The position numbers and the translations under genes were made by a program. A DNA stretch of 64,000 nt from Patiria pectinifera (taxonomy: Eukaryota; Echinodermata; Asteroidea; Valvatida; Asterinidae): positions 13,599,513 through 13,663,512 of the forward strand of contig CM057147.1 in the NCBI GenBank assembly GCA_029964075.1. The letters are read 5' to 3'. This document shows, piece after piece, positions 23,593-35,138 of the stretch. Each line of letters starts with the position of its first letter. The first letter of the stretch is position 1. Below the pieces are notes generated by a model that was not told the DNA's origin, ran no database searches, and saw only the letters and a list, made by a program, of their open reading frames with translations.

Positions 23593-25387
23593 AACTGCAG
23601 TTTGCTGAGGTGTGGTCAAGGGATCGACTCGCTCTCCGGCGATGCCATGCTGCCCGACCGTCTGGCTTGCTGAGGCCGCTGACTTGGCCGTGCCTTGCCC
23701 GTTGCCGTCTGCACGGTGCACGGTCCCTACCACCACGACTGCCAGATTGACCGCTGACTTGGCTCTCCTTGGCTTGGGCCAGTGTCTTGGTGCCACGCCC
23801 CTCTGCTATGGCACTTCGTCGACTGGTCAGCTAGCACAATCGTTCCCCTGATCCGGTCTACACCCGTACCGTCCATCACACCCAGCGCCTGGTTTCGGAG
23901 GTCGCCGATCAAGACGCAAGTCGTTATGACAAGAACTCTCTCTCTCGCGACTTCCGAACTTTTCCGGCAGACTGCAGTCCAGGGTTCCACCCTCTGGAGG
24001 TACCTCCCCTCTCACCAATGGCCAACCGTATGATATGATTTACTTGATTTGTAATGTATAAATAATTGCTTTCCCATCTGCTTATTTAATCTTGTTTATG
24101 TGCGGATTGTAAATAATTAAAATAATTCTAATTTCATTTCCAAAAACTCCTCGATTCCGATCCTCATTCATTTCAGTGTTCCTTTCCCTTTATTTAAAAT
24201 TTTGTCTGTTATGTTGTCTGCTTGGATTTGAAGTGACTTCGTAACAAACTACAACTTGACAAACTCAGAACTAAATCGCCCGAACCCCGAATTCACAAAA
24301 ATCTGCCCTATTTATACTCTTTGGATCGTGCGCCTTACACACAGACTGCGCGAACGCGTGGTAAATAAGCCACGCCCACAAGTTGTAAACTAGCAAAAAT
24401 TACTACACACAAAAAAGTTTTTATTTATCTGAAAAATCAATAATATATGCTGTACATTCATCACTCAAAGTAATTCACTCAAATTCATCACTCAAAGTAA
24501 TTCACTCAAATTCATCACTCATATCACAAAATCCTTAAATCCTAAGCTTTCATTTACACTGAAAACAGAACAACAGATTTCCCCAGATTTCTCACAATAA
24601 GGCAAATACAAAGTTGGTGACTGAACATAAACATGACCTAATTTCATTGATAAAAATCCAGTGATGTCATACTCATGAATATTCATGAAGCATTTCAGGC
24701 CTTGGCAGACGAAATCACTGCAAATTTCGGTAAATAATTCCCTACTGAAATATTTTCTGCCAAAAACTTAATCTAAGTGTTGAAATAGGTAAAGATAAAG
24801 GAAATACAACTTTCTGCTCTTATAAATCTCAGTTTTATAATCTAAAATCAGAAATATTCTTTAAAAACTTTAGGCCAATCCGAACAGATTTTAGAAACAA
24901 GGAGGCGGCCATGTTGGATTTACCCTAACTCTATTTTTAGCAAACACAAACACATGGCAGTGGCAGTGCATGAAAACAACTGACGGTTGGTGGATACTAG
25001 CGATAAAATAAGTCATCAAACAGTTATAAAAGTGGATGGAACCTAATAAAAAGTTACCCAGGCGTACAGGTGAGTCTAAGAAAATGACCAGAGTGGCATT
25101 TTCGTCACACATCCAAATTGAACGAAACTACAAGCTCACAGTCCTGTGTACGGCTTCCACCCATATTTTTTACAAACCCTCAAGTTCATGGCCCACAGTA
25201 TGCTCAAATACTGAAGATTTTGAGGGCATGCAAATCGTGATTTGGCCGGGGTAGGCAATTTCGGACCGATTTACTGGTCTGCAACCATAGCTAGCTACTG
25301 TACAAAGACGCATACAGTGAACATAATAATGGCGAGCCTTGTTTTCTGTACGGCGCCAGTGGATACAGCTGGCGCATTCATTTTCAG
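23593..25387. other. Unassigned stretch
   Basis: 23600-24010 is GC-richer with several overlapping ORFs on both strands, none with a recognisable domain. 24455-24516 holds a 27-bp direct repeat (TTCATCACTCAAAGTAATTC unit, two full copies and a partial). The rest is AT-rich with nothing identified. Confidence 0.35.
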
Positions 25388-25480
25388 GTGAACAAATGAC
25401 GTTGATATTTATTGTGCCTAGAGAGGAGGAAGGAAAGGGATATGAAGAAATGTTCAGCTCTGGAGACCATAGCAAACACG
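25388..25480 (+). CDS. Possible orphan exon
   Basis: A 93-bp segment sits between a good acceptor (CATTCATTTTCAG) and a strong donor (GTAAGT at 25481). Only the phase-1 reading is open; it gives about 30 codons including MTLIFIVPREEEGKGYEEMF, and the exon is symmetric (phase 1 in, phase 1 out). I do not recognise the peptide. It lies about 0.8 kb upstream of the Patched pseudogene in the same orientation and could be one of its 5' exons or an unrelated gene, or splice-site lookalikes by chance. Confidence 0.25.
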
Positions 25481-26189
25481 GTAAGTAAGCACTAGTAGAT
25501 ATGAGCATACACACGACATAATTTATGCCAAATGCATGCGGAAATGACGGTTTGAAATGTAAGAAAGAAATCCTGAAATTATTCATCTGCCATGCCTCAA
25601 ACTGTAAATGTCAGGAACTTCTGCAATTTCCTTGTTGAGATATCATACTGGCTTTAAAGTTACTCTTCATGTAATATCCAGGATTTTTATATCTCCTAAC
25701 GACTGCCAGTTTGTATTTATTTCAACCCTCTGAAAATACGCTTTTATTTCAGGTTGCCTTTGCGCTCATAACACACAAATAAACTTTTTGGCGGGTTGCA
25801 AATTATTCAAAATTTGTCAAGAAAATATGCCAGAGCTCAACAGACAGATATCCTACATGCTCAGTGGAAAATTATGTAATCACTGGATCGGGTTAAATCG
25901 TTAGATTCTAAATCTGTTTACTATACGATAATCATAATGTGGTATTCGGTTTGGATCAAAATGGGGCTTAAGCTGCCAAGAAGGGGGCGGGAAGGCATTT
26001 ACTATGTTTTTCTGCACGATTTTCATATTTGTTTGGCGTCCCAAGAGGGGGGTTGAAACCCCTAACCCACGGCCGGTTGTCAGCTTACTGGTCCGCGCAG
26101 TCGCCGGTCGAAGGGTCATTTCTCAGTGGTCATCATGTGGATCATTTGTGACTATTTAGATTTAGATCAATGATAATTTTTTTAGAAAC

Positions 26190-26283
26190 TCAAAATCTCA
26201 GTGGGGGGGGGGGACTGGGGGCGACTGGGGTGCGACAAGGTTTCATGTGGGGCGGTCGCCCCCCCACGCCCAGTGGCTACGCC
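26190..26283. mobile_element. Transposon end truncating the Patched exon
   Basis: A poly-G rich, GCGACTGGGG-containing tract ends in CAGTGGCTACGCCACTG, a terminus-like word of a kind seen on hAT-type elements. Patched homology begins immediately after it. The other end was not found. Confidence 0.4.
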
Positions 26284-29200
26284 ACTGTCTCTGCGTGAAA
26301 TTGGACGGTGTTTGTAACGAGAACTCCATTCTGGCTGCCTATGATTACAACTCGTCTAAGGTTCCGTCGACCACCCTGACATTTCCCCTCTATACCTCAC
26401 CAACCGTTAGGCCAAAAAGTCTCCGGTTTCTGGTATGGGCGCGCGTCGCCGTAGCCATGCGCGTCGGCAAAATGAAAAAGGTTTTTTTTCAATACAAGAT
26501 GATGTTTCAAAACCGCCAAACTCACTGGTTTGACTGGAATTCTGCTGCTGCACAATTTTAACGTGTTTTTAGAAGGGGTTATGATCGAGAATAAGATTAT
26601 GTGGCCTCTCTGGACTCCCATATATTTGCACTAAGTTTAGTCGGGCACCATTTGCAGTCATCAGCGGACTTTTGAAGCCAAAAAAAAAAAAAAAAAAAAC
26701 AGGTAAAAAAAAAAAAAAAAGCCGCGTCGCCGCACCACTTTTGGGGCAAGCTCCATACCAGAAACCGGAGACTTTTTTTTTTTGGCCTTAACACCGTAAC
26801 TTATTTTCTCGGTGGAGGACTAGGCGGAGTGACTTTTGTAACAGGTTCTCAAGATGATGTCCTCTCGGCTGAGGCTATTCAGTTGTCCTACTTCTTACCA
26901 TACGAAGACAGCGTGGCAGACCAGCGAAGCGCCTTATGGGAGGAAAAGTTTCTTGAAGTGGCTGAAGCTTTTACATCATCAGTCATCACAGTAACTCGCG
27001 AGGTGTCGAGTTCCATCTAGACCGAACTAGGCGACGCTAGCTTTGGAGTCATGAAGGATTTCACAGTGACATTCACCATATTGATCACGTTTAGCGTGTG
27101 TTCGTGTGTGATGCTAGACTGGGTGCGTAGCAAGCCTTGGTTGGCGAGCTGTGGTGTCCTGTCTGCAGGGCTGGCTGTGTTGTCCGCAGTCGGTCTCATG
27201 AGCTATATTGGTGTACCCTACATTAACGTTGTTGGATCTTCACCTTTTCTCATAGTTGGTAAGTTATTGGGTGATCGAGTATGACCCGGTCACCCTTTTT
27301 AAATGGTTAGAATTAGTAATATGTGATTGGGCTCAGCCCGATCATCATTTTACAATGGTCGAGATTTATCTTCTTTCCTTCTTTCTTTCGTATCCGGACA
27401 CTAATTCTCCGCAACTTTTCTTCTCAACGGCTTATGATATAAACGTCTAACTCTGAACCATCATCCCTGATCCAACGGGGTACATATTACTCTGACGTCG
27501 TGATGACGGCATCAGGTATTAAATTACAAGCGATTTCAGTGGAAAAAAGTGACCATCTTGTGTAACTTATAATTCTCAAACATAAGATCAATGATGTTTA
27601 TAATTTTGTAATCGGAAAGATTAAGTGATAAATATTTTGTTTCGTTGTGTACGCGAAGTCGCTCGACCTTCTCTGCTGAAGTTACCGGAAGGTCGAAATT
27701 GAAGTTTCTTCTAAACGGTTCATGAGATAATGATCAAAATTGGTAGGTGCTTGGACGTTGAGTCCGACGATGTGAAATAAATTCGAACGTCTTTCCAATG
27801 AGACATCGAACGAAAAAAATCGGCCCACGACTGGTAACCAATTAATAAATTTCAGTGAATATTCATGTCATTCGCTAAAACTTGCTGAATGAAAGCGCGC
27901 CATTTAAAACCACTTTTAAAACTGTATAAAGGCCTGCAAATGCCAGCAGGCAAATTTATTTGTTACAGGACATTATATTCTTTTAAAAGTCGTTTCGGAA
28001 AATATATTTCTAAAAAGCACGTAAATACCAACTTTACGAACATACAATTTTGTTTATATATTGTGATCATCTTCTTACAAGGTACTGGAGTTGATGAAAT
28101 GTTCATCATGTTGGCTGCTTGGCGACAGACTGACGTCAGATGGTCAGTGGAACAACGCATGCGCCATGCCTTCTCTGAAGCCGCCATGTCTATTACCATC
28201 ACGTCCATTACAGACTCTCTAGCCTTGGGAATTGGCGCTATTTCGTCCTTCAGATCCGTCGGTATATTCTGTATGTACACGGGTGTGGCCGTCATCTTTG
28301 ACTACGCCTATCATATCACTTTCTTCGGCGCCTGTTTGGTGCTGACTGGTCGACGCGAGGCAGCTAACCGACACTGTATGTCTTGCCTCAAAGTCCGACC
28401 TAAGAGTGAGTCTACGTCCACAGCCTACAACATATTCTGCGCTGGTGGTTCGACCCAGCAACCCACTAACGTGGAGGGTGGTGACACTAACGCTTTTCTT
28501 CAAGAATTACTACGGCCCGTTTATCACGCGTTGGTGGGTGGTGATTCCGACAATATTACTGTTTCTGGGCTACCTGGGCACCGCCATCTACGGATGCACC
28601 ATGGTTCGCGAAGGTCTGGAGCTCCGTAACCTTGCCAGGGATAACTCCTTCGTGGCCGCCCACTTGGAAGCTGAAAGAACTCTGTTTAGTGAGTACGGTC
28701 CACATGTGGCACTGGTATTCACAGAGCCCAGAGACGTGTGGAATCCGCTAATACAGGACCTCATGGAGGAGACACTTAAAAAGATGGAAGAGAGTGTGTA
28801 CACGTACGATACGGATCACAATCTGACCGTGTCCTGGCTGAGGGACTTTCTTGACTTCCTGGACACAATTCACTTCAAAAATCCCACCCAGGCTCAGTTC
28901 ATGGATATTCTGCCCAACACCCTTCTAGAGATCCCAGCGTTCCGGAGGTATGTGCTTGACATCACCATTGTGGCGTCGCGATTCTTTGTTACTTCCAAGA
29001 ACCTGGACTCAGAGGACAGGAAGAGATACATGATGACGGACCTGCGGCGCATCGCAGAGGAGGCTGATCTACCAGCCATTGTTTACCATCCGCTTTTCAT
29101 TTTCTATGATCAGTACCTGGTGATCTTATCTAATACGTTCCAGAATATGGGCATCGCCACGGGAGCCATGTTCATCGTGTCTCTGTTGATGATACCTCAT

Positions 29201-29820
29201 CCAGTATGCGCCATCCTTGTCACTCTGTCCATTGTCTCAATCGTCACAGGGGTGGTTGGACTCATGACTCTCTGGCAAGTCAACCTGGACTCCATCGCCA
29301 TGACCAACCTCATCATTTGTATTGGTTTCAGTGTGGACTTTTCAGCCCACATATGTTATGTGTACACATCGATCAAAACAAACTCCCGTCGTGACAGCGT
29401 CATACATGCCGTCTACTGTCTTGGGATGCCGATCGTTCAAGGAGCTCTCTCCACCATACTCGGCCTGGTAATCCTTTATGTGTCGGACTCTCACATCTTC
29501 CGGACTTTCTCCAAGACCATGTTTCTCGTGATCTCCGTTGGGGCGCTACACGGCCTTCTTTTTATCCCTGTCGGCCTCATGCCGGCAATTCCGTGAAAAT
29601 TCGCAACGAGAACGAGAACAACGAGAACGAGAACCCACGAGATTGTCCTGACTTCCAGGACAGAGGCACTGTCACTGTGTCTCAGCGCTCACACAACAAG
29701 ACTATGTACCCAATGAATGGTCTGACAAATCTCCATATGCATCAGCCAACATCCGATGGCCCGTACGTTAATAGTGGATACAGAGATGATTTTCTGCCCT
29801 CACACATTAATGATAGACAA
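26284..29820 (+). pseudogene. Patched domain-containing copy 2, disrupted
   Basis: This is a paralogue of the 0.9-2.7 kb gene. Exon A (about 26284-27258) covers part of the first luminal loop (LCVKLDGVCNENSILAAYDY) and the start of the sterol-sensing domain (ending SSPFLIVG). The intron runs from the GTAAGT donor at 27259 to an ACAAG acceptor at 28081. Exon B opens with TGVDEMFIMLAAW and follows copy 1 to the C-terminus. Lesions seen: its 5' part is cut by repeat DNA, a 378-bp MITE sits inside exon A, an in-frame TAG lies at 27018-27020, a 14-bp deletion near 28491 shifts frame, and a 1-bp deletion near 29594 creates TGA. It also lacks seven residues in frame near 28966. Several independent lesions make a sequencing artefact unlikely. 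It cannot encode a full transporter. Confidence 0.9.
26410..26787. mobile_element. Harbinger-like MITE inside Patched copy 2 exon
   Basis: Ends are GGCCAAAAAGTCTCCGG and its complement with a longer oligo-T. TTA flanks both sides (26407-26409 and 26788-26790), the 3-bp duplication typical of PIF/Harbinger. The Patched reading frame is continuous across the site when the element and one TTA are ignored, which places it in the middle of a coding exon. The related copy is at 19263-19637. Confidence 0.85.
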
Positions 29821-31325
29821 TTAAGACGTTCGGCCACAACACAACAGGATAAGCTTGGAAATATCTCAGAGTGGTTACCATACTTCCCAAGTATAGTTTG
29901 GCTCGTGCCAACTATAGCCAGGCTATGGCAAAAAAATTATTTGGGTCTCACGGTTCCATCTTCAAGGGCAATTCAGCAGGTGACTGCTGTGTGACTGCTA
30001 TGTTCCGACACCCCTATGTTCCGACAACCCGCACATAGAATTGTGTTACCCTCAGTTAGGGTTATAGTTAGGGATAGGGATAGGGTTAGGGTTAGGAATA
30101 TGACTATGTGCAGTCGGAAGTTAGGGGTGTCGGAACGGGGCCGTATTATAAGTCCGACGCCTCATAGGTCAGACGCCTCATAAGCACTTCGGACTTATGA
30201 GGCATAGATTCCGCCTCATAGGTCCAATGCCTTATAAGTCCGACACCTCATCAGTTCGACAATGGACAAACGCTGTTTCGGACTTATGAGGCGTCAGAGC
30301 TATGAGGCGTCCGACTTATGCGGTGTCGGACCCATGAGGCGGAATACATAAATTTTATGCCTCTTAAGTCCGACGTCTCATAAGTCCAAATTTCGGACTT
30401 ATAAGGCGTCAGACCTATGATGCGTCGGACTTATGAGCGGACCCCGTCGGAACATAGCGGTGTAACCATTCAGCAGATGAAAACTAAGGTTTTAATGGAA
30501 AGATGCGTGCAAGTTCAGAACTTTCACTTTCTATTAGAAAGGTAAACTAAGCCCAGTATTTGATTTACCTTTTTGAAACACCCTGTACCTTGTCCTGACC
30601 TGTAATCTAAGATGGAACTGACTTTTTATCTACGGAATTCCGTAGACAGTGAGATCTATTTAATGTTTAATGTAAATAATTATAGACTTATGTTAACGAT
30701 ACTGTTGTGCGTAGATGTGGATGAATTTAGTGATTTCGCCTATGAACATGTTTGCAGCATAAATACATTTTGAAATGATTTCGTCGAGTTTAAGATAGTA
30801 GAGCTTTCCGCATTAATATATATTTTGTTCAGTGTGTGAATTATCTTGATTAAGCTCCGTAAGTCAGGACATACACATATGTTGGCAGTTATAGAAGATG
30901 TATTAGGGTTGACTGACTGAAATCACCTTGATTTAAATCACTTTTTGGTAAAATCACGTTTTTGGTACCAAAAACAATTCTATTTTTGGGCAAAATAAAT
31001 TGAATGAGGGTTATTTCAATCATTTAAATCAACTGATTCCACTTAATCGAAAAGTAGAAAGTGTTGTTAAAACATTAAAACACCCCTATTTCATCAGCAT
31101 CGACTCAACTTAGATTTTACATTTTTACCCAAAATCATTAGTTTGATTAAATCAAGCTAGATCCGAGAGGTTTGAATTTTCAGTTCTTGTAGAATATCAA
31201 TGAATTGTTCAGTCAGTACACTCATTTTTACTTCGATCATTCCTTTTAGTCCTAGGTCTGTTGGGAAATGCTGTCTGGAAATTCCCGAATACTGATTTGA
31301 GTTTTGTGAATGTTATAGGAGCAAA
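27840..31325 (+). repeat. Segmental duplication, copy B
   Basis: Counterpart of about 720-4360 in direct orientation and some 27 kb away. Homology runs from the intron before exon B, through the exon and 3' flank, to about TGTTATAGGAGC near 31322. The only large gap inside is the 488-bp insertion at 29980-30467. Confidence 0.85.
29980..30467. mobile_element. 488-bp element with 9-bp target duplication and preserved empty site
   Basis: ATTCAGCAG occurs on both sides (29971-29979 and 30468-30476) and only once at the same place in duplication copy A (near 2866). The ends share GCTATGTTCCGAC in inverted orientation. The inside is a dense set of forward and inverted CTCATAAGTCCGACGC-type words, plus a short TTAGGG-like run at 30053-30098. 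No ORF. Mutator-like is possible from the duplication length, but this is not proven. Confidence 0.85.
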
Positions 31326-31547
31326 GCACATTCGCTAGTAGATTTGCTATTCTGCGACTTAAAACAGCACTTTATTCGTATTATCTTTAATACTCAGCCA
31401 ACCGTAGTTGAGTGGAATTTCAGAAATACATGTATGTACTTGTTTCACACGCACCGAGTCGCTTGTCTCGTATTCTAGCACCTTATTATTGTGGGAGTCC
31501 CGATAAAATAGGAAACTGCCATTGTGTATGGTGTGTTTGTCGTGAGA
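31326..31547. other. Unassigned spacer between duplication copy B and the retroelement
   Basis: The ORF at 31412-31603 has no recognisable domain and runs into the direct repeat. Nothing else seen. Confidence 0.3.
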
Positions 31548-31995
31548 GGGTTTTCTCTATGACACCGCGCGCTATTGCGTGCGGAGGGACTTTCCCTCAA
31601 TGAGCAATACTTTCGCGTAAACTGGGCGATGAGAAATCCGGACATGTGTGCATGCGAAGAGGCCTACAATGTACATGTATGTCAGGAACTCGGGAGTGAA
31701 TTAAAACCGGGCATCCTAATGGGACGAAATTGTACAATTTCGGGGAATTGAAGTTTCAGGAATGCAGACGAGTGTACAGTCACCTCACTCCATGTATGCA
31801 TGAGACATCATAACTTTTATAGACTTGACTGACCCTGGGGTTTTTGTTTTGGGGGTTATTTTATGACCTACATGACCTAGCATCGTAATAATAATAAATA
31901 AAAGAGAAGAGATTGGTGTCAGATTCCAGCGTCATCTATATTTCAGTACATGGACGAACCCCAACCCTAGAATGATAGTAGGGCAGGTCACCACA
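31548..31995 (+). repeat. Left direct repeat (candidate 5' LTR)
   Basis: It matches 35937-36377 from GGGTTTTCTCTATGACACCG to GGCAGGTCACCACA, with a few substitutions and small indels (an extra AATAAT and AG in this copy, one base lost in AATTAAAACC). AATAAA lies near 31895, as expected for an R region. It ends in CA. The first base is A where the right copy has T, so a TG start would be mutated here. Confidence 0.7.
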
Positions 31996-32002
31996 GTACA
32001 AA

Positions 32003-32020
32003 TGGCGTCGTAGACAGGAT
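32003..32020 (+). promoter_or_regulatory. Candidate primer binding site
   Basis: TGGCGTCGTAGACAGGAT begins seven bases after the left repeat. Ty3/gypsy elements commonly have a TGG-initial tRNA complement there. Which tRNA it would pair with was not determined. Confidence 0.4.
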
Positions 32021-32535
32021 GCTGGGAATATCGTCAACAATTTAACTACCTGTAGTTGGACCGAAGAGACCCCCAGTGTCGGAATGTACTTCTATAAACA
32101 AGCCAAGTGTTGGTTAAAAATGAGTACAACCATTGGGATATTTTTCTAAATATGTACATGTCATCTCTGAAAATTTAATGAGATTGAATAGTGAGCTATA
32201 ATTCCATGTTGACTCCCACTCTTGTTTGTTGGGATTAGTAGTTCATCGTTCTTTAGTATTGTTACTTTAATTGATTTAGGAAGCAAAAAGGATTATGAAT
32301 CCTGGTTAATCTTAAATGAGTAGATCGCTGTGACACATTTTGGGTTGTGCTTCGCGACTCAGCCATACTATTTTTGTTACATGGTATGCTGGTCTTTCCA
32401 TAGATAAGTGTATGCACTTACATGTGTATTCTGCCACTCCTGTGATTGCTTATTGCTTATCATAGACAATTCACATTTACTTGTAATACTATATTGTTGT
32501 TGAGTCCTTCTGCATCTGGGACCCAGGAAAAAAAT

Positions 32536-33617
32536 ATGGCTATGGCAGACGGTGTGGCTGATGCCATACGCGAGTCAAACCAGGCGTTGGCAGAAACTTT
32601 GGCGGGCGCATTTCAAAACTTAAGATATCAACGTGTGGCCAACATCAAATTGTGAAAATTTTATGGCCAACCCCGTGAGTCAGGGGACCCGACCATTAAG
32701 GAGTGGCTTTCAGATTTCGAGACTTATATCAGACAATCTGGGTTGACTGATGCAGAGAGACTCAGCACTGCCCTTGATTACATAGGGGGCACTGCTAAAG
32801 AGGAGGTACTTTGTACCCCAATAGAGAATAGAGACACTTTCCCAAAGCTCGCGACGTTCTCACGAAACGGTTCGGACCTCCTGAAACGGTACAGTCATTA
32901 ACGAGGACCCTTTATGCACGGTGTCAATTGCCAGAAGAGGGTCTGGGTGAATTCGGGCGAGCCTTGATTCGTTTGCATGATAATATGGAGGCTGCTGCAC
33001 ATGATCAGAGAGAAAAAGACGCGCTTAAACGGCTGCGTGAGAAAACCCTCATAGAGCAGTTCGTGAACGGGGTTAGTGATATTTCGGTGAAACGCGAGCT
33101 GCGTAAAGCCATATATAGTCAACCGGCTATTACTTTCTTTGAGCTGCGCGAACTTGCAATAGAGTTGTTTCCAGAGCGCGAACAACAGAATTTGGGAGAA
33201 AGCGACCCTGAACTTGGTAGGGCTGCCGCTTGTAGGGCCACGCCGGTGCCAAAGGACAGGTTCAGTGAATTAATAGACTGCCAAAAACAGCTAGCAGAGT
33301 CTATGCAAAAACTAGTCGCACAACAGTCACAAGTAAGTGAGAAATTGTCGACAGTAGCAACTGACATTGAAAGCCTGCTTGCTGGGCAGCGGGATCGCAG
33401 TAACTATAGAGGTCGTAATGCGCTGAAGTGCACTTATTGTCAGAAAACAGGGCACGCAGTGGAAACGTGCTATAAGAAAAAAGAGAGGAGGCCGGAAGAA
33501 ATCAAACTGCCCCCGCTGAGCCGACAAATTCGGGAAACGCCCACCCTCCATTGCAGAGGGCAGTGTAGTGGAAGATGGACCTATCGTAGTGCCCACTTGT
33601 CTTGCAGGTGTCCCTGA
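32536..33617 (+). pseudogene. Gag-like ORF with CCHC zinc knuckle, broken
   Basis: A retrotransposon gag remnant. It starts at ATG 32536 (MAMADGVADAIRES). A gypsy-type capsid region follows (KEWLSDFETYI..., then LPEEGLGEFGRALIRLHDNM, FVNGVSDISVKRELR), then a coiled-coil-like stretch and the knuckle CTYCQKTGHAVETC at 33429-33470 (C-x2-C-x4-H-x4-C). Damage: an in-frame TGA at 32653-32655 and a frameshift near 32841-32850, after which the frame reopens before 32928. The downstream part (32928-33617) is open for 229 codons and then shifts again into the protease region. In an intact element this protein would coat the RNA and form particles; this copy cannot make it in full. Confidence 0.75.
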
Positions 33618-33619
33618 TA

Positions 33620-34000
33620 GTCATGTGTGTAAGGAAAGCAATGATGATGTTGATATTGGTAGTGTTAATCTCAGTGCTGCTGAGGTTCGCCGTAAGCTTT
33701 TGGCCAGATCCCCCACGAGTAACATCAAAATAAATGGCATTCCAGCAAAGTGTCTCTTGAATTTTTTCGAGACCATATTGCAAACACCACCGGAAAATTA
33801 AAGCCAATCGGGACACTTGTGAGGCTTGTGGGTGCAAATGATTTGGAGATTCCTGTTCAGGGATACCTTGAGGCCTGTCTTGAAGCATTCGGACATAAGA
33901 TTCATGCATGTTTCTTGGTATCCAGGGACAGGGAAGCTCCACCCTCCTGCTCGTAATACTTGGCTGCAATATACTACGCCAAATAGCTGCTAGGTTAGGT
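33620..34000 (+). pseudogene. Retropepsin-like protease remnant lacking its active-site segment
   Basis: Peptides in two frames, INGIPAKCLL then FFRDHIANTTGKLKPIG, and later ILGCNILRQIA, follow the layout of an LTR-retroelement aspartic protease. Between CLL and FFRD the expected D-T/S-G catalytic triad is missing and the frame changes, consistent with a short deletion. Not functional as read. Confidence 0.6.
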
Positions 34001-35138
34001 CGTATGGGCAATTTTCAGATGGACCCGGATTGGAAGATTGCCCTTCGTTGGCTACAGTCCCCCTCGCATGTACATACATGTGTACCAGCTGCTGTTTCAT
34101 GGGAGATTTCACAGGGTGTTTTAACCAAAGAGCTTGTTGTTATCCCCCCTGAGACACCGTGGACGTGGAGAAACCTCCCTCTGCCTTAAACAGCAAAAAG
34201 TGTCCAACGAACAGTGGTCAGCCCCCGGAGGATGCTTCCAGCGGGCTGCGCCGTTCGAAGCGGATTCAGGAAAGGCAGTTGGGGAAGTGGCCAAGTGCAA
34301 TCACCTAATCAATCATTCATATGATGTCAGATATTGGACCTGGTACACCTGTAAAGGTTATGGTTTGACCAGCCTGGTACCCTATGTTCTTTTGTATTGT
34401 CCATGTTTTATAATAACTGTAAAGTTCTGAGATTACTAATTAGGGGCAGAAAACGTGAAAGCATTACGCGATTTATTATTGTTCCTTTTCTGTCGTAACC
34501 GCTGCGTGCCCTGTTTGACACAAATGATTGTGCTGATGCAACTTTTCATACATGTGAAATTACATGGTCAAATTACATATTAAGGATTTGTGGTTTGAGT
34601 TGGTGCTAGTGTCTTTGGGGAATGGCTGGTACTGTTGTCCTTTGGGAAATTATTGAATGCAATTACTTGATTAGCGATGATTTTGCTTCACGGTCGAGTT
34701 GAGTAATAGGACATGGTTTGACCAGCTTTGTGTTTCATAGTAACTAATGCAAAGTTCTACGGTAAGGAATGACTCGTGTCCACTTGTTTTGACTTTTTAT
34801 CGGACACGCCCCGTGCGCGTATCTTCCTGCGCCTGATGTGCAAGGTTGCTGCCGAGTTGAAAAGGGCGGAAGGCTGTAGTCGTAGAAGGGTTGCCATGGG
34901 TAAATACTTATATGTTTATTCACCAGACTAAGTTTATTTATATAAAAATTGCAAAGTAGAGACATTTTTACAGGCTTATCTCATTCACGACGCTTATTTT
35001 CATTTTAGGATTTGTTGCTTCGTGGAGTGGAGGTCGAGGACACCCATCTGGGATATGGACTAGGTCCACCTTGTACCTCAACTGCATGCAACGAAGCCAA
35101 CGGATTTTTTTATGGTGTGCTAGCCATTTCTATTTAAA
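34001..35138. other. Post-protease remnant and spacer
   Basis: The expected reverse transcriptase/integrase block is absent. About 34200-34310 reads like a polyprotein C-terminal tail. GGTTTGACCAGC recurs at 34363 and 34711. The rest has no recognisable coding content. Confidence 0.45.

Noticed and set aside
23524..24033. Cluster of overlapping ORFs on both strands in a GC-richer patch
   Set aside because: Several frames open at once with no recognisable motif; explained by base composition and an adjacent inverted repeat.
25170..25586. 138-codon minus-strand ORF
   Set aside because: No domain or start context; it overlaps the plus-strand exon candidate and looks like chance.
27889..28081. 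Coding sequence upstream of TGVDEMF in the same frame
   Set aside because: The open frame extends into the intron by chance; the acceptor at 28080-28081 and the phase match to exon A mark the true exon start.
30053..30098. Chromosome end
   Set aside because: The TTAGGG-like run is under 50 bp, degenerate and internal to a transposon.
34001..35138. Reverse transcriptase or integrase in the retroelement
   Set aside because: Looked for catalytic and zinc-binding motifs between protease and tail; the space is too short and none were seen.
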